NCBI GenBank assembly: GCA_963719855.1
Contig: CAVRDK010000001.1
Location: 744,001 to 808,000 of the forward strand
Origin: CAIQPV01 sp963719855
Lineage (GTDB): Bacteria > Pseudomonadota > Gammaproteobacteria > Burkholderiales > Gallionellaceae
DNA length: 64,000 nt
Direction of reading: 5' to 3'
Below, in pieces: positions 28,460 through 40,089 of the stretch. The notes beneath the pieces are model-generated. The model was not told the origin of the DNA, made no database searches, and saw only the letters and a program-made list of their open reading frames with translations. A program made the position numbers and the translations under genes. Every line of letters begins with the position of its first letter. The stretch's first letter is position 1.

Positions 28460-29512
28460 TTACCAAAGCCAAAACGGAGTTTGCATCCACGCGGCGACCA
28501 CCACCACCCATATCAGCGTGAGCGGGATAAACACTTTCCAGCCCAGACGCATTAACTGGTCATAGCGATAGCGCGGGAAGGTGGCGCGTAACCACAAGAA
28601 CATAAATAGTACGAAGCACATTTTGCCAAGCAGCCAAAACGTACCGGGCACCCAAGTAAACGGCGCGACATTGAATGGAGGCAACCAGCCGCCGAGAAAC
28701 ATGATGGAGGTCAATGCAGCGATCAAAATCATGTTGGAGTATTCGGCCAGGAAGAACAGCGCAAATGCCATGCCGGAATATTCCACATTGAAACCCGCGA
28801 CGATTTCTGATTCGCCTTCGGCCACGTCGAACGGGGCGCGGTTGGTTTCCGCCACACCGGCAATGAAGTACACCACGAACATCGGAAACAGCGGAATGAA
28901 ATACCAGCCGAACAGCCCCGCACTGCTTTGCTGTCCGCGCACGATGTCGCCTAGATTCAAGCTCTGCGCCGCCATCAGCACGCACACCAGAGCAAAACCC
29001 ATGGCGATTTCGTAGGACACGATCTGCGCGGCAGAGCGCATCGCGCCGAGGAAGGCGTATTTGGAATTGGATGCCCAGCCTGCGATGATCACGCCATACA
29101 CGCCAAGCGAAGTCATCGCCAAAATATACAACAGGCCCGCGTTCACATTCGCCAATTCCATACCATCACCGAACGGCACCACCGCCCAAGCCGCCAAAGC
29201 CGGCATCAGCGACAGTATCGGCCCGATCACGAACAGGAACTTGTCCGAACCGACCGGAAAAATAATTTCCTTGAATACCAGCTTGAGACCGTCAGCGAGA
29301 GGTTGCAGCAAACCGTAGGGGCCGACGCGGTTGGGGCCGATACGCACCTGCATATAGCCGATCACCTTGCGCTCGGCCAGAGTAAGGTAGGCCACGCCCA
29401 GCAACACCGGCACGACGATGACGACAATTTTCACCAACGTCCACAACGGCATCCAGAGCGGGCCGAGCAGACTTTGCCCGGCTTGTTGTAAAGTTTGCAA
29501 TAACTCTATCAT
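28460..29512 (-). CDS. nuoH: NADH-quinone oxidoreductase subunit H
   Basis: Membrane subunit forming part of the quinone site, 350 residues with eight helices. Motifs include [20 protein letters not shown] and the cytoplasmic-loop acidic block [20 protein letters not shown] (here [20 protein letters not shown]) close to the quinone entry. The start overlaps the nuoG stop by four bases. Confidence 0.97.
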   Translation of the reverse strand: MIELLQTLQQAGQSLLGPLWMPLWTLVKIVVIVVPVLLGVAYLTLAERKVIGYMQVRIGPNRVGPYGLLQPLADGLKLVFKEIIFPVGSDKFLFVIGPILSLMPALAAWAVVPFGDGMELANVNAGLLYILAMTSLGVYGVIIAGWASNSKYAFLGAMRSAAQIVSYEIAMGFALVCVLMAAQSLNLGDIVRGQQSSAGLFGWYFIPLFPMFVVYFIAGVAETNRAPFDVAEGESEIVAGFNVEYSGMAFALFFLAEYSNMILIAALTSIMFLGGWLPPFNVAPFTWVPGTFWLLGKMCFVLFMFLWLRATFPRYRYDQLMRLGWKVFIPLTLIWVVVVAAWMQTPFWLW

Positions 29513-31842
29513 GCGCGCTCCACTGTGATCGTCCCGAACATCGCGCCCAATGTCGCCGTGACTGCATGGCCTGCGGCCACTCGCGCGGTGCCCCTTGGCA
29601 GTTTGTCATCCGCCGTTACTCCCAAGTTCACACTGCCCTGCCCCTGACTAACCTTGACCTGATCGCCTGATTGCACGCCAAGTTTTGCCAACTCATCGCT
29701 ATGCATCATCACACACGGCGTGGCGGCATCACTGGTTTTTTGCAGCGCAACCGCACGGCGTACAATGGCATCGGCAGCATAAATCGGCACTTCGGCAATT
29801 CGTTGCAAACCGCCACTACCGCCCGACGCTATCTGCACATTTACACCTTGCAGGGTGTTATTCAATTTTGCTGAGACATCAGCATTGCCTAACGCCTCGT
29901 CGCGCACTTCTTCGCTGCTGTCATAAGCGAAGCCGGACACATTGAGCAGGTTGCCCAGCACGCGCAACACCTTCCATGCCGGACGCGCTTCGCCCAATGG
30001 TTTGACTGCACCCTTGAAACTTTGCACGCGCCCTTCGGTGCTGACGAAAGTGCCGGAAGTCTCAGAGAATGGCGCAATCGGCAACAGCACGTCGGCGTAA
30101 TTCATTGCATGATGTTTATAGGCGCTTAGCGCCACCACCAAGTCCGCTGCATCCATAGCGGCCATTGCCTGTTGCGGATTGGCGCAATCCAGTTCCGGCT
30201 CCGTGTTCAGAAGGAGATAGGCCTTGCGCGGCGCGGCCAGCATTGCTGTGGCATTCAAGCCTTGCGCGCCGGGAACGGCATGCGCCAAATAACCACCGAC
30301 ACTGTTAGCGGCCTCGCCGAGGAAGCCGAACTGCGCGCCACACAGCGCGGCAATCTGCTGCGCCAGCAATTGCAATTGTGTGGCTTGCGGATGCTGCTGC
30401 GCAAAATTGCCCAGCAGCACTGCGACATTCTTTCCTTCGGCCAAATTTTTGGCGATGGCAGTGGCTGCGCTGCCGACTTCAATACCTTGAACAGCAGTAT
30501 CCACGGTAGCCTGTTTTTCAGTAGCCAGAGCCTTCAGGATTTGCGCCATCAGGCTAACCATGTTGTCCGGTGCGACGATAGCCTTGTTCGCCACCTTCAT
30601 CAGCAGGTCGTCATCCACAGAATGCACTATGTTGGCCTGCGCTCCCTTCTTCACCGCTTGGCGCATACGCGCCGCCAGCAGCGGATGATCCTTGCGCAGG
30701 AAGCTGCCCACGATCAACAGGCGATCGGCCTTGTTGATGTCGGTTATTGGCATACCCAGCCAAGGCGCGCCAGATTGTTTGCCGTCGGCGCTGAAATCAG
30801 ACTGGCGCAGGCGAAAATCCACATTGTTACTGCCGATACCACGCAACAGTTTTTGTAGTAAATACATTTCTTCCAGCGTGGAATGCGGCGTCGCCAGCGC
30901 GCCGATCTGCTCCACTCCCGCGCCATTTGCTATCTGGCGTAGCGCGTTCGCCACAAACTCCAGCGCAGTCTGCCATTCCACTTCATGCCACTTGCCGTTC
31001 TGCTTGATCATCGGCTTGGTCAGGCGTTCATTGGAGTTCAATCCTTCGTAGCTGAAGCGTTCCTTGTCGGACAGCCAGCATTCATTGATCTCATCATTAT
31101 CGATCGGCAGCACGCGCAGCACGTGGTTGTTCTTGACATGTACCGCCAGACCTGAACCCAGGCCGTCGTGTGGGCTGACAGACTTGCGGCGCGACAACTC
31201 CCAACTGCGCGCGGTGTAACGGAACGGCTTGCTGGTCAGCGCGCCGACCGGGCACAGGTCTATCAAGTTGCCGGACAATTCCGAATTTACCGTGCTGTCC
31301 ACAAACGCCATGATCTCGGCGTGATCGCCACGGAAGGCTTGACCCAGTTCCATCATGCCGGCGATCTCTTGGCAGAAGCGTACACAACGCGTACAGTTAA
31401 TGCAGCGGCTCATTTCCTCGGCGGCTACCAGCGGGCCAATATCCTTATGCACCACCACGCGCTTTTCTTCATGGTAGCGCGCGGCGTTTCCGCCGTAGCC
31501 CACAGCCTGGTCCTGCAATTCGCATTCGCCGCCCTGATCGCAGATCGGGCAATCCAGCGGGTGATTGATGAGCAGGAATTCCATCACCCCATTCTGGGCC
31601 TTCACCGCCATCTCGGAGGCAGTGTAAACCTTCATGCCTTCGGTCACGGTTGTAGAGCAAGAAGGTATCGGCTTGGGTACCTTTTCGACTTGCACCAGAC
31701 ACATGCGGCAATTGGCGGCAATGGATAATTTTTTGTGATAGCAAAAATGCGGGATAAAAATGCCCGCCTGATACGCCGCTTCGAGCACGGAACTACCGTT
31801 TTCAACTTCTATGCTCTTGCCGTCAATTTCAATGTTAACCAT
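29509..31842 (-). CDS. nuoG: NADH-quinone oxidoreductase subunit G
   Basis: Electron-transfer subunit of the complex I peripheral arm, 777 residues. Iron-sulphur ligands appear in order: the plant-ferredoxin-like site with CFYHKKL-type and CRMC residues ([17 protein letters not shown]), the His-Cys site and [14 protein letters not shown], and [13 protein letters not shown] with a distant [11 protein letters not shown] molybdopterin-oxidoreductase-like domain without cofactor follows. The frame extends upstream to 31866, but [10 protein letters not shown] at 31842 is the family start. Confidence 0.96.
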   Translation of the reverse strand: MVNIEIDGKSIEVENGSSVLEAAYQAGIFIPHFCYHKKLSIAANCRMCLVQVEKVPKPIPSCSTTVTEGMKVYTASEMAVKAQNGVMEFLLINHPLDCPICDQGGECELQDQAVGYGGNAARYHEEKRVVVHKDIGPLVAAEEMSRCINCTRCVRFCQEIAGMMELGQAFRGDHAEIMAFVDSTVNSELSGNLIDLCPVGALTSKPFRYTARSWELSRRKSVSPHDGLGSGLAVHVKNNHVLRVLPIDNDEINECWLSDKERFSYEGLNSNERLTKPMIKQNGKWHEVEWQTALEFVANALRQIANGAGVEQIGALATPHSTLEEMYLLQKLLRGIGSNNVDFRLRQSDFSADGKQSGAPWLGMPITDINKADRLLIVGSFLRKDHPLLAARMRQAVKKGAQANIVHSVDDDLLMKVANKAIVAPDNMVSLMAQILKALATEKQATVDTAVQGIEVGSAATAIAKNLAEGKNVAVLLGNFAQQHPQATQLQLLAQQIAALCGAQFGFLGEAANSVGGYLAHAVPGAQGLNATAMLAAPRKAYLLLNTEPELDCANPQQAMAAMDAADLVVALSAYKHHAMNYADVLLPIAPFSETSGTFVSTEGRVQSFKGAVKPLGEARPAWKVLRVLGNLLNVSGFAYDSSEEVRDEALGNADVSAKLNNTLQGVNVQIASGGSGGLQRIAEVPIYAADAIVRRAVALQKTSDAATPCVMMHSDELAKLGVQSGDQVKVSQGQGSVNLGVTADDKLPRGTARVAAGHAVTATLGAMFGTITVERA

Positions 31843-31853
31843 GCGTCTCTGCC

Positions 31854-33119
31854 TTAGACCAGACAACGTTTGTGTTCAATGTGGTATTCGAACTCACCGC
31901 GATAATGTTTGAGCATGCCCTGCACCGGCCATGATGCGGCCTCGCCCAGCGCGCAAATGGTGCGCCCGGCGATGTTCTCACACACGTCGAGCAGCAGATC
32001 CAGGTCTTCCGGTCGTCCTTTGCCATGTTCAATGCGATGCACTATGCGGTACAGCCATCCAGTGCCCTCGCGGCACGGCGTACATTGACCGCAGGATTCA
32101 TCGTGGTAGAAATGGGACAGGCATTCCAGCGTCTTGACCATGCACACGGTCTCATCCATCACGATCACTGCGCCGCTGCCCAGATAGGAACCGGCCTTCT
32201 GAATCGAATCGTAATCCATGTCCGTTTCCATCATGATCTCGCCTGGTAGCACCGGCATGGACGAGCCTCCAGGGATAACAGCTTTTAATTTATGGCCGTG
32301 GCGCACACCGCCCGCCAGTTCCAGCAGCTTCTTGAACGGCGTACCCATCGGCACTTCAAAATTGCCGGGATTGTTGACGTGTCCGGACACGGAAAACAGC
32401 TTGGTGCCGCCGCTGTTCGGCCTGCCCAGTTCAAGGAATTTCTGCCCGCCCTCGCGGATGATGTAGGGGATGCTGGCGAAGGTCTCGGTGTTGTTGATAG
32501 TGGTCGGCTTGCCATACAGCCCGTAGCTGGCCGGGAACGGCGGTTTGAAGCGCGGCTGGCCTTTCTTGCCTTCGATGGATTCCAGCAGCGCGGTTTCCTC
32601 GCCGCAGACGTAAGCGCCGAAACCCAAGTGGTTATGCAAGTCGAAATCCAAATCGCTGCCAAGTATGCCGTTGCCAAGATAGCCCGCTACGCGCGCTTCC
32701 TCGCAGGCAGCTTCCATGCGCTCGTAGGCTTCGAAAATTTCACCATGCACGTAGTTGTAGCCAACTTTCACACCCATGGTATAGGCGGCAATAGCCATGC
32801 CTTCGATCAGTGCATGCGGATTGTAGCGCAGGATATCCCAGTCCTTACAGGTGCCGGGTTCTCCCTCGTCGGAGTTGCAGACAATGTACTTGTCACCATT
32901 GTAGTTCTTCGGCATGAAACTCCATTTCAGGCCGGTCGGGAAACCTGCACCGCCACGCCCACGCAACGCGGAAGTTTTTACCTCGGCGATGATCGCATCA
33001 GGGGATATTTTCTCCGACAGCACCTTGCGCAACGCCTGGTAACCGCCCACCTTGAGATAGTTCTCCAGCGTCCAGGGCTGGTCGAATCCTGATGTCGTGT
33101 ATATAACCGGACCGTTCAT
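31854..33119 (-). CDS. nuoF: NADH-quinone oxidoreductase subunit F
   Basis: Binds NADH and FMN and carries the 4Fe-4S cluster N3. The 421-residue protein shows the glycine-rich nucleotide site [13 protein letters not shown] (residues about 53-65), the FMN block [12 protein letters not shown], and the cluster site [12 protein letters not shown], with its fourth Cys near RTICALG. The ATG overlaps the nuoE stop as TAATG. Confidence 0.97.
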   Translation of the reverse strand: MNGPVIYTTSGFDQPWTLENYLKVGGYQALRKVLSEKISPDAIIAEVKTSALRGRGGAGFPTGLKWSFMPKNYNGDKYIVCNSDEGEPGTCKDWDILRYNPHALIEGMAIAAYTMGVKVGYNYVHGEIFEAYERMEAACEEARVAGYLGNGILGSDLDFDLHNHLGFGAYVCGEETALLESIEGKKGQPRFKPPFPASYGLYGKPTTINNTETFASIPYIIREGGQKFLELGRPNSGGTKLFSVSGHVNNPGNFEVPMGTPFKKLLELAGGVRHGHKLKAVIPGGSSMPVLPGEIMMETDMDYDSIQKAGSYLGSGAVIVMDETVCMVKTLECLSHFYHDESCGQCTPCREGTGWLYRIVHRIEHGKGRPEDLDLLLDVCENIAGRTICALGEAASWPVQGMLKHYRGEFEYHIEHKRCLV

Positions 33120-33595
33120 TATTTATCCAACCCCGCCAGAATCTGGTCAATTTTTTCAGGTGTAAGGCGAGAGCACATGCGCTTGTTGTTCACAGTCAGC
33201 AATGGCGCTTCCACACAGGCCCCCATGCACTCCGCCTCGCGCAAGCCGAACTTGCCGTCGGCGGTCACTTCTCCCAGACCGATGCCGAGTTTGTCCCTGA
33301 GGTAATCCAATGTTTCGTTCGCCCCCATCAACTGGCAGGACAGATTAGTGCATACCGTGAGTGTATGCTTGCCCATGGGCTTGAGGTTGTACATATGATA
33401 AAAAGTCGCCGCTTCGTACACCATCATTTGCGGCATGCCGAGATAGTTCGCAACATCCGTCATGTCTTCGCTGTCTATCCAGCCCTTTTCGTCCTGCACA
33501 AAACGCAAAGCGGACATCACCGCAGACTGCTTCTGGTCTGCCGGATATTTTCTCAGCTCGTGGTTTATTTTTTCTTTAACTTGATCGGACAGCAT
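33119..33595 (-). CDS. nuoE: NADH-quinone oxidoreductase subunit E
   Basis: Thioredoxin-like 2Fe-2S subunit (cluster N1a), 158 residues. The four cysteines lie in VCTNLSCQ (C-x4-C) and [11 protein letters not shown] (C-x3-C), as expected. The N-terminal helical bundle with [18 protein letters not shown] is typical. Coupled to nuoF downstream. Confidence 0.97.
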   Translation of the reverse strand: MLSDQVKEKINHELRKYPADQKQSAVMSALRFVQDEKGWIDSEDMTDVANYLGMPQMMVYEAATFYHMYNLKPMGKHTLTVCTNLSCQLMGANETLDYLRDKLGIGLGEVTADGKFGLREAECMGACVEAPLLTVNNKRMCSRLTPEKIDQILAGLDK

Positions 33596-33619
33596 CTGGT
33601 GCCTTTAAAATTTCATAGA

Positions 33620-34873
33620 TCAACGGTCTATATCACCGAAAACCAAATCTAGCGTGCCGATAATCGCAACCACGTCGGCAAGCATGTGGCCGCGTCCCAT
33701 CTCGTCCATCGCGGAAATATGGGCAAAACCTGGCGCGCGGATTTTCATGCGGTAAGGCTTGTTCGCACCGTCAGAAACCAGATAGATGCCAAACTCGCCC
33801 TTGGGATGCTCAATCGCAGCATATGCTTCGCCGGGCGGCACATGCATTCCTTCGGTAAACAATTTGAAATGGTGGATCAACTCCTCCATATTTTCCTTCA
33901 TCGCCTCGCGCCTGGGGGGCGCGGCCTTGTGGTTTTCCGCCATCACGGGACCGGGATTGCTGCGCAACCAAGCGATGCACTGTTTGATGATGCGGTTGGC
34001 CTGGCGCATCTCTTCCATGCGCACCAGATAACGGTCATAGCAATCGCCCTCGACGCCGACCGGAATATCGAAGTCCATGCGATCATATACTTCATATGGT
34101 TGATGCTTGCGCAAGTCCCATACGATGCCAGAGCCGCGCAGCATGGGGCCGGTAAAACCCAGTGCCAATGCACGTTCCGGCGACACCACACCAATGCCGA
34201 CGGTGCGCTGTTTCCATATACGGTTATCAGTCAGCAGCGTTTCGTATTCGTCCACATGTTTAGGGAAACGGTTGCTGAAGTCTTCCAGAAAGTCGAGCAG
34301 CGAACCCTGCCTGTTCTCGTTCATGCGTCCCACCGCTGCGGCTTTGTGTATCTTGGAAGCCTGATACTGCGGCATGGTATCCGGCAGGTCGCGGTACACG
34401 CCGCCCGGACGGTAATAAGCCGCGTGCAAACGCGCACCGGAAACCGCCTCATAGCAATCCATCAGGTCTTCGCGCTCGCGGAAGGCGTACAAAAAAACAG
34501 TCATCGCGCCGATATCCAGCGCGTGACAGCCCAGCCACAACAGATGATTGAGTAGCCGGGTGACCTCGTCGAACATCACGCGGATATATTGCGCACGCAG
34601 GGGCACTTCGAGGTCGAGCAACTTTTCCACCGCCAGCACATAGGCATGCTCGTTGCACATCATCGATACGTAATCGAGGCGATCCAGATAAGGGACGGTT
34701 TGCAGGAAGGTCTTGTGCTCGGCCAGTTTCTCGGTGGCGCGGTGCAGCAGGCCGATGTGCGGATCGGCGCGCCCGATTACCTCGCCGTCCATTTCCAGCA
34801 CCAGACGCATCACGCCGTGCGCCGCCGGGTGCTGTGGCCCAAAGTTAATTGTGTAGTTTTTAATCTCGGCCAT
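33620..34873 (-). CDS. nuoD: NADH-quinone oxidoreductase subunit D
   Basis: Forms the quinone-reduction cavity with NuoB, 417 residues. It carries the family start [20 protein letters not shown] with the quinone-site His, [17 protein letters not shown], and the C-terminal [16 protein letters not shown] block. NuoC and NuoD are separate genes here, not fused as in E. coli. Confidence 0.97.
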   Translation of the reverse strand: MAEIKNYTINFGPQHPAAHGVMRLVLEMDGEVIGRADPHIGLLHRATEKLAEHKTFLQTVPYLDRLDYVSMMCNEHAYVLAVEKLLDLEVPLRAQYIRVMFDEVTRLLNHLLWLGCHALDIGAMTVFLYAFREREDLMDCYEAVSGARLHAAYYRPGGVYRDLPDTMPQYQASKIHKAAAVGRMNENRQGSLLDFLEDFSNRFPKHVDEYETLLTDNRIWKQRTVGIGVVSPERALALGFTGPMLRGSGIVWDLRKHQPYEVYDRMDFDIPVGVEGDCYDRYLVRMEEMRQANRIIKQCIAWLRSNPGPVMAENHKAAPPRREAMKENMEELIHHFKLFTEGMHVPPGEAYAAIEHPKGEFGIYLVSDGANKPYRMKIRAPGFAHISAMDEMGRGHMLADVVAIIGTLDLVFGDIDR

Positions 34874-34888
34874 TGCGTCTCTGCTTAA

Positions 34889-35527
34889 TTAATTACGACC
34901 GTAATGTTCTTCGCGAATGATGCGCGGAGTGATTTCGCGCGGCTCGACGGTCACAGGCTGGTAGATGACACGCCGCTGCTCCGGGTCGTAGCGCATCTCG
35001 ACCTGCCCGGATAAAGGAAAATCCTTGCGGAAGGGATTGCCGACAAAACCGTAATCAGAAAGTATGCGACGCAGGTCGGGGTGCCCAGTAAATATTATGC
35101 CATACAGATCGAATGCTTCGCGCTCGTACCAATTGGCGCTGGACCATATCTCTGCAACAGAGTCCAGCATGGGAAATTCGTTTTCCTCGGCGAACACGCG
35201 TACGCGCAATCGCACGTTGTGCGTGACGGACAGCAGATGGTACACCACGGCAAAACGCAAAGAATACAATTCAGGGGCAAAATCCGATTTGAGGTAGGCG
35301 CCTCCTTCGCAAACATCGCTGCCATAAGTAGAGTAATCCATGCCGCACAAGTCGATCAACTGCTCAAAGCGCAAATCCGCGTCGTCGCGCAACCGGGTCA
35401 TCACTTGCAGCAGGTCGGCGGCGCGTATAACCAAGGTCAGCTCATTCAGACGGTTGGTCAGACTCTCCACCTTGCCGTCGAGCAGCCGGGTTAAGTTTTC
35501 ATGTAAAAGGTTCAAGTCAGCAGCCAT
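34889..35527 (-). CDS. nuoC: NADH-quinone oxidoreductase subunit C
   Basis: Peripheral-arm scaffold subunit (30-kDa type), 212 residues. The signature [20 protein letters not shown] followed by [20 protein letters not shown] is present. ATG 35527 gives [12 protein letters not shown]; the frame continues upstream into nuoB but without a better start. The start is three bases from the nuoB stop. Confidence 0.96.
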   Translation of the reverse strand: MAADLNLLHENLTRLLDGKVESLTNRLNELTLVIRAADLLQVMTRLRDDADLRFEQLIDLCGMDYSTYGSDVCEGGAYLKSDFAPELYSLRFAVVYHLLSVTHNVRLRVRVFAEENEFPMLDSVAEIWSSANWYEREAFDLYGIIFTGHPDLRRILSDYGFVGNPFRKDFPLSGQVEMRYDPEQRRVIYQPVTVEPREITPRIIREEHYGRN

Positions 35528-35529
35528 AA

Positions 35530-36007
35530 TCAGCGCGCAATTGTACTGGTTCGTTTGATCTTGTTCTGCAACTGGATGATGCCGTACAGCAGCGCTTCGG
35601 CGGTCGGCGGGCAACCCGGCACATACACGTCCACCGGCACGATGCGATCGCATCCGCGCACCACTGAATAGGAATAATGGTAATAGCCGCCGCCGTTGGC
35701 GCAGGAACCCATCGAGATCACCCAGCGAGGTTCGGCCATCTGGTCATACACCTTGCGCATGGCGGGTGCCATCTTGTTGCACAGCGTACCAGCCACGATC
35801 ATTACATCGGACTGGCGCGGGCTGGCGCGGAACACCACACCGAAACGGTCGAAGTCGTAACGTGAGGCGCCCGCATGCATCATCTCCACCGCACAGCAGG
35901 CCAAGCCGAAAGTCACCGGCCATAGCGAACCGGTGCGGGTGTAATTAATCAGGACATCGAGCGAAGTAGTAACAATACCCTTTTCCAGAATCGCCTTCTA
36001 ATCCCAC
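35530..36007 (-). CDS. nuoB: NADH-quinone oxidoreductase subunit B, start region disrupted by an apparent one-base insertion
   Basis: Carries cluster N2, the last electron carrier before quinone. Conserved ligands are present in [18 protein letters not shown] and [12 protein letters not shown]. The protein-like frame is open only back to 35997, where the nuoA stop TAG is in the same frame, and between 35997 and the conserved [16 protein letters not shown] there is no ATG, GTG or TTG. If one G at 35992 is removed, a GTG at 36007 gives [17 protein letters not shown], exactly the kind of N-terminus the family has and overlapping the nuoA end. The alternative is initiation at ATT 35991 or CTG 35988. 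The GTG at 35916 would delete part of the conserved core. Confidence 0.93.
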
Positions 36008-36354
36008 TCCAAGGCCCCTTTCATCCACTCATAAATAAAGCCTACCACCAGAATGGAAAGGAAAATCATCATAGAGACGAAACCGAACGTGCCGATCTCC
36101 TTGAGCACCACCGCCCAAGGAAACAGGAAGGCTATTTCCAGATCAAACAGAATAAATAGAATAGCAACAAGGTAATAACGCACATCGAATTTCATGCGCG
36201 CGTTCTCGAAGGCCTCGAAGCCGCACTCATACTGCGAGAGTTTCGCGCTATCTGGACGATGAGGAGCGACCAGCCAACCTAGCGCCACCGCCATCACGCC
36301 TACCCCCAGCCCTACAATAATGAACAGCAGCACCGGAAAATAATTTTCCAACAT
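35998..36354 (-). CDS. nuoA: NADH-quinone oxidoreductase subunit A
   Basis: First gene of the nuo operon; a 118-residue membrane subunit with three helices. The conserved loop [20 protein letters not shown] holds the quinone-proximal Cys, and [16 protein letters not shown] carries the acidic pair. It ends EWD and its last codons overlap the probable nuoB start. Confidence 0.97.
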   Translation of the reverse strand: MLENYFPVLLFIIVGLGVGVMAVALGWLVAPHRPDSAKLSQYECGFEAFENARMKFDVRYYLVAILFILFDLEIAFLFPWAVVLKEIGTFGFVSMMIFLSILVVGFIYEWMKGALEWD

Positions 36355-36473
36355 CTGACTCCCCTTGTTTAGAGGATTATTCTAATCTTATTTACAAGAC
36401 ACGTCTAACAAATTTAATTATTATTTTTGACCAGAGCCTGGTTTATCCTGCTTCCAAAGCTCTGATTTTTATT

Positions 36474-36560
<87 letters not shown>

Positions 36561-36575
36561 AATGCTACTGCACAA

Positions 36576-36920
36576 TTATTTCGGTATTTCCTTCGACTTT
36601 GAACCGTTCGCATCGCTACCTGTTGGGGCGGGAGTAACCTGAACCGGTTGGACCACACTCTGTCTATCCATCACGCCTTGCTGCTTCGACGGGTTGGACG
36701 ACATATAAGTCAGTGTCATGCTGGTAATAAAAAATATTGTCGCGGCCACTGCCGTGCTACGACTCAGAAAATTGGCGGAACCGCTCGATCCGAACAGGCT
36801 GCCGGCAGAACCGGAGCCGAACGAGGCTCCCATGTCCGCCCCCTTGCCATGCTGCATCAGCACCAAGCCGACCAGCACTATCGCAGTTATTAAATGCACA
36901 CCCCAAACCAAAGTTTCCAC
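36576..36920 (-). CDS. secG: Preprotein translocase subunit SecG
   Basis: Accessory membrane subunit of the SecYEG protein-export channel. 114 residues: helix one is [19 protein letters not shown], followed by the glycine/serine-rich loop [20 protein letters not shown], then helix two near residues 55-75. The tail is hydrophilic and longer than E. coli. It follows tpiA on the minus strand. Confidence 0.95.
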   Translation of the reverse strand: METLVWGVHLITAIVLVGLVLMQHGKGADMGASFGSGSAGSLFGSSGSANFLSRSTAVAATIFFITSMTLTYMSSNPSKQQGVMDRQSVVQPVQVTPAPTGSDANGSKSKEIPK

Positions 36921-36969
36921 ACACTACTCCAAAAATAATTATTGTCCAGCGACAAAAACAGCCCCGGAA

Positions 36970-37725
36970 TTACAAATTGCCCGCCTTGCAAATAGCCAGA
37001 AAATCTTCGGCTACCAGCGATGCGCCACCGATCAGCCCGCCATCGATGTCCTGCATGGCAAACAACTGGGCAGCATTGGCGGCCTTGACGCTGCCACCGT
37101 ACAGTATACACAAACCATCGGCAATCTGCCCATCATGCCCAGCCACACGCTGACGAATAAACGCATGCACCGCCTGCGCTTGTTCCGGTGATGCAGTCTT
37201 GCCCGTGCCTATCGCCCAGACCGGCTCATAAGCCACCACCGCGTTACGCAAGGATTGCACGCCCAACAGCGTAATCACCGCATCCAGCTGCTCCGCCACC
37301 ACCGCTTCGGTCGTGCCGTTTTCGCGCTGTGCCAAGGTTTCCCCTATGCACAGGATGGGCAACAGTCCCGCCTTTTGCGCGGCGGCAAATTTCTCCGCCA
37401 CCAGTTGGCTGCTTTCACCATACAGGCTGCGCCGTTCAGAATGCCCGACGAGCACATAGCGACAACCGAAATCGCACAACATGGAAGCCGAAACCTCGCC
37501 GGTATACGCTCCCTTATCCAGTTGATGCACATCCTGCGCACCCCACTTCACGGCAGTGCCGCGCAGCAACTGCTGCACCTGCGCCAAGTAGGGAAACGGC
37601 ACGCAAACCGCACAATCAACCCCAGGCATTTGCGCCATGCCAGCCGCTACCGCATTCAGCAACGCCTCGTTCTGTGCCAACGTTCCGCACATTTTCCAAT
37701 TCCCGGCAACCAGTTTGCGGCGCAT
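36970..37725 (-). CDS. tpiA: Triosephosphate isomerase
   Basis: Interconverts dihydroxyacetone phosphate and glyceraldehyde 3-phosphate. The 251-residue TIM barrel shows all catalytic elements: Lys in AGNWKMCG, His in VLVGHSERRSLYGE, Glu in VVAYEPVWAIGTGKTA, and the phosphate site ILYGGSVKAANA. First gene of a run tpiA-secG-tRNA-nuo. Confidence 0.97.
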   Translation of the reverse strand: MRRKLVAGNWKMCGTLAQNEALLNAVAAGMAQMPGVDCAVCVPFPYLAQVQQLLRGTAVKWGAQDVHQLDKGAYTGEVSASMLCDFGCRYVLVGHSERRSLYGESSQLVAEKFAAAQKAGLLPILCIGETLAQRENGTTEAVVAEQLDAVITLLGVQSLRNAVVAYEPVWAIGTGKTASPEQAQAVHAFIRQRVAGHDGQIADGLCILYGGSVKAANAAQLFAMQDIDGGLIGGASLVAEDFLAICKAGNL

Positions 37726-37867
37726 TCAGCAGCCTCTTGAATAACGTAAAGGCGGCAATCCTACCTGCGAAAATCAAAACGGTCAATCTTGCACACGGCA
37801 CAATTCCCGATGCCAGCCTCATCCCGATGAAAATGAAAAAATCCGCGCGACGAATACATGACACAAG

Positions 37868-37885
37868 TGTAATAATTATGTAACA
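37868..37885 (+). promoter_or_regulatory. Pho box upstream of pstS
   Basis: Two direct 7-mers TGTAATA and TGTAACA are separated by ATTA, giving the 11-bp periodicity of a PhoB box. A TATGAT -10-like element follows at 37895-37900, the spacing expected when PhoB replaces a -35 element. It implies phosphate-starvation induction of pstSCAB. Confidence 0.7.
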
Positions 37886-37959
37886 GAGCGTAGCTATGAT
37901 GCATTACGCTGACAAACAGCGGATCTAAATATAGCGAACCTCAACTTTTTGGAGAGATC

Positions 37960-39006
37960 ATGAACAAACTTAACACCCTCTTCTGCAGCCTCGGCCTGAC
38001 CGCCTCGCTGCTGGCCGCAGGCACCGCATGCGCAGCCGACCTCACCGGTGCGGGCGCGACCTTCCCCTATCCGATCTATGCCAAATGGGCCGAAGCCTAC
38101 AAGGCACAATCCGGCAACGGCCTGAACTACCAGTCCATCGGCTCCGGCGGCGGCATCAAACAAATTGAAGCCAAGACCGTAGATTTCGGAGCATCCGACA
38201 TGCCGCTGAAACCTGAAGACCTGGACAAGAACGGACTGATGCAATTCCCGGCGGTAATGGGTGGCGACGTGCCGGTTTATAACATTAAAGGCATCAAACC
38301 CGGAGAACTCAAGTTTACCGGTGAATTGCTTGCCAACATCTATCTGGGCAAAATCACCAAGTGGAACGACCCCGCGATTATTGCGCTAAACAAGGGAGTT
38401 GCACTGCCCGACGAAAACATCACCGTGGTGCATCGCTCGGACGGTTCGGGCACCACCTTCATCTGGGTGAACTACCTGTCCAAAGTCAGCCCGGAGTGGA
38501 AGACCAAGGTCGGTGAGGGCACCTCCGTGGCTTGGCCTGTCGGCACGGGCGGCAAGGGCAATGAAGGCGTATCTTCTTATGTGCAACGTTTAAATGGTGC
38601 CATCGGTTACGTGGAATATGCTTACGCGAAACAGAACAAGATGTCTTATGGTGAAGTGAAAAACAAGGATGGCCAGTTCGTCAAACCCGACGAAGACACC
38701 TTCAAGGCTGCGGCTGCGGGAGCGGAGTGGGACAAAGCTCCCGGCATGTACCTGCTACTGACCGATCAACCGGGTAAGGCAAGCTGGCCTATCACCGGCG
38801 CCACTTTCATCCTGATGCATAAGATACAAGACAAGCCGGAAACTGGCACTGAGGTCCTGAAATTCTTCGACTGGGCCTACAAGAATGGCGGCAAGATGGC
38901 AGCCAATCTGGACTATGTACCAATGCCTGACAAGGTGCAAAACGAGGTGCGCGCGAACTGGAAGACACAGATAAAGGACGCTTCCGGCAAGGCCGTCTGG
39001 AAGTAA
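37960..39006 (+). CDS. pstS: Phosphate ABC transporter substrate-binding protein
   Basis: Periplasmic phosphate-binding protein, 348 residues. Residues 1-24 are a signal peptide ending ACAAD. The phosphate-binding signature appears in GAGATFPYPIYAKWAEAYK, SIGSGGGIKQI and DFGASDMPL, with HRSDGSGTTFIWVNYL later. GGAGAG stands 6-7 bases before the ATG. A hairpin between pstS and pstC probably gives this gene higher expression than the rest of the operon. Confidence 0.97.
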   Translation: MNKLNTLFCSLGLTASLLAAGTACAADLTGAGATFPYPIYAKWAEAYKAQSGNGLNYQSIGSGGGIKQIEAKTVDFGASDMPLKPEDLDKNGLMQFPAVMGGDVPVYNIKGIKPGELKFTGELLANIYLGKITKWNDPAIIALNKGVALPDENITVVHRSDGSGTTFIWVNYLSKVSPEWKTKVGEGTSVAWPVGTGGKGNEGVSSYVQRLNGAIGYVEYAYAKQNKMSYGEVKNKDGQFVKPDEDTFKAAAAGAEWDKAPGMYLLLTDQPGKASWPITGATFILMHKIQDKPETGTEVLKFFDWAYKNGGKMAANLDYVPMPDKVQNEVRANWKTQIKDASGKAVWK

Positions 39007-39067
39007 ACCAAAGATGTAATTCCTTGAAGGATAAGGCGCTAATATCAAGCTTTCCAAGATATAATTC

Positions 39068-39087
39068 GAGGGGGTTCGCGCCCCCTC
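39068..39087 (+). terminator. Hairpin between pstS and pstC (attenuator)
   Basis: GAGGGGG and CCCCCTC form a 7-bp stem around TTCGCG, followed by ATTTATTT. It resembles a partial intrinsic terminator reducing read-through into pstC, as is usual after binding-protein genes. Confidence 0.65.
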
Positions 39088-39125
39088 ATTTATTTGTGTA
39101 GTTTGTCCGAAGCACCTAAAGAAAT

Positions 39126-40088
39126 ATGCCAAACTCATTGCGGGAAGCACACCACAAGCACCAGAACTTTCTGGACATCCTGTTCCGCAACGTCACACGC
39201 CTGTCCGCATTCGGCGTGCTCGCCCTGCTGCTCGCCATCATCGTATCATTGATAATAGGCAGCCTGCCCGCCATCCATGCGTTCGGTTTCAAATTCTTCA
39301 GCAGCGCCGAATGGAACCCTGTCACCGAAGAGTTCGGCGCGCTGGTACCTATTGTAGGCACTCTGGCTACCGCCGGAATCGCATTACTAATCGCCATCCC
39401 GGTCAGCTTCGGCATCGCCATTTTCTTAACCGAGCTATCACCGCGTTGGCTACGTCGTCCTCTCGGCATTGCCATCGAACTGCTGGCTGGAGTCCCCAGT
39501 ATTATCTATGGCATGTGGGGGCTGTTCGTGTTCGCCCCGCTGTTCGGCGATTACATCGAACCTTGGCTCAATAACAATCTGGGGCACTTGCCCTTTATTG
39601 GCCCACTCTTCTCGGGGCCGCCGATGGGCATTGGCGTCCTCACCGCCGGAATCATTCTGTCCATCATGGTAATTCCCTTCATCGCCTCGGTGATGCGCGA
39701 TGTGTTCGATGTAGTCCCTACCCTGCTCAAGGAATCCGCTTACGGTCTTGGTGCTACCACTTGGGAAGTGATGTGGGATATCGTGCTGCCTTACACCAAG
39801 ATCGGCGTGGTCGGCGGCATCATGCTGGGACTGGGACGTGCGCTGGGTGAGACCATGGCAGTCACCTTTGTCATCGGCAACGCCCACGAATTGAGCAAAT
39901 CTCTATTGCTGCCGGGCAACAGCATTGCCTCGGCGCTGGCCAACGAATTCACCGAAGCTGTAGGCGATTTGTACACCTCGTCCCTGATCGAGCTTGGTTT
40001 GATCCTGTTCTTCATTACTTTCGTCGTGCTGTCGCTGGCGCGCCTCTTGCTGTACAGGCTGACGCAACGCGAAGGAGGCACTGCCTGA
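39126..40088 (+). CDS. pstC: Phosphate ABC transporter permease PstC
   Basis: Inner-membrane permease half of the high-affinity phosphate importer. 320 residues with six membrane helices; the cytoplasmic coupling loop is [20 protein letters not shown] followed by [19 protein letters not shown]. The gene ends TGATATG into pstA, one base apart from its start. Confidence 0.96.
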   Translation: MPNSLREAHHKHQNFLDILFRNVTRLSAFGVLALLLAIIVSLIIGSLPAIHAFGFKFFSSAEWNPVTEEFGALVPIVGTLATAGIALLIAIPVSFGIAIFLTELSPRWLRRPLGIAIELLAGVPSIIYGMWGLFVFAPLFGDYIEPWLNNNLGHLPFIGPLFSGPPMGIGVLTAGIILSIMVIPFIASVMRDVFDVVPTLLKESAYGLGATTWEVMWDIVLPYTKIGVVGGIMLGLGRALGETMAVTFVIGNAHELSKSLLLPGNSIASALANEFTEAVGDLYTSSLIELGLILFFITFVVLSLARLLLYRLTQREGGTA

Positions 40089-40089
40089 T

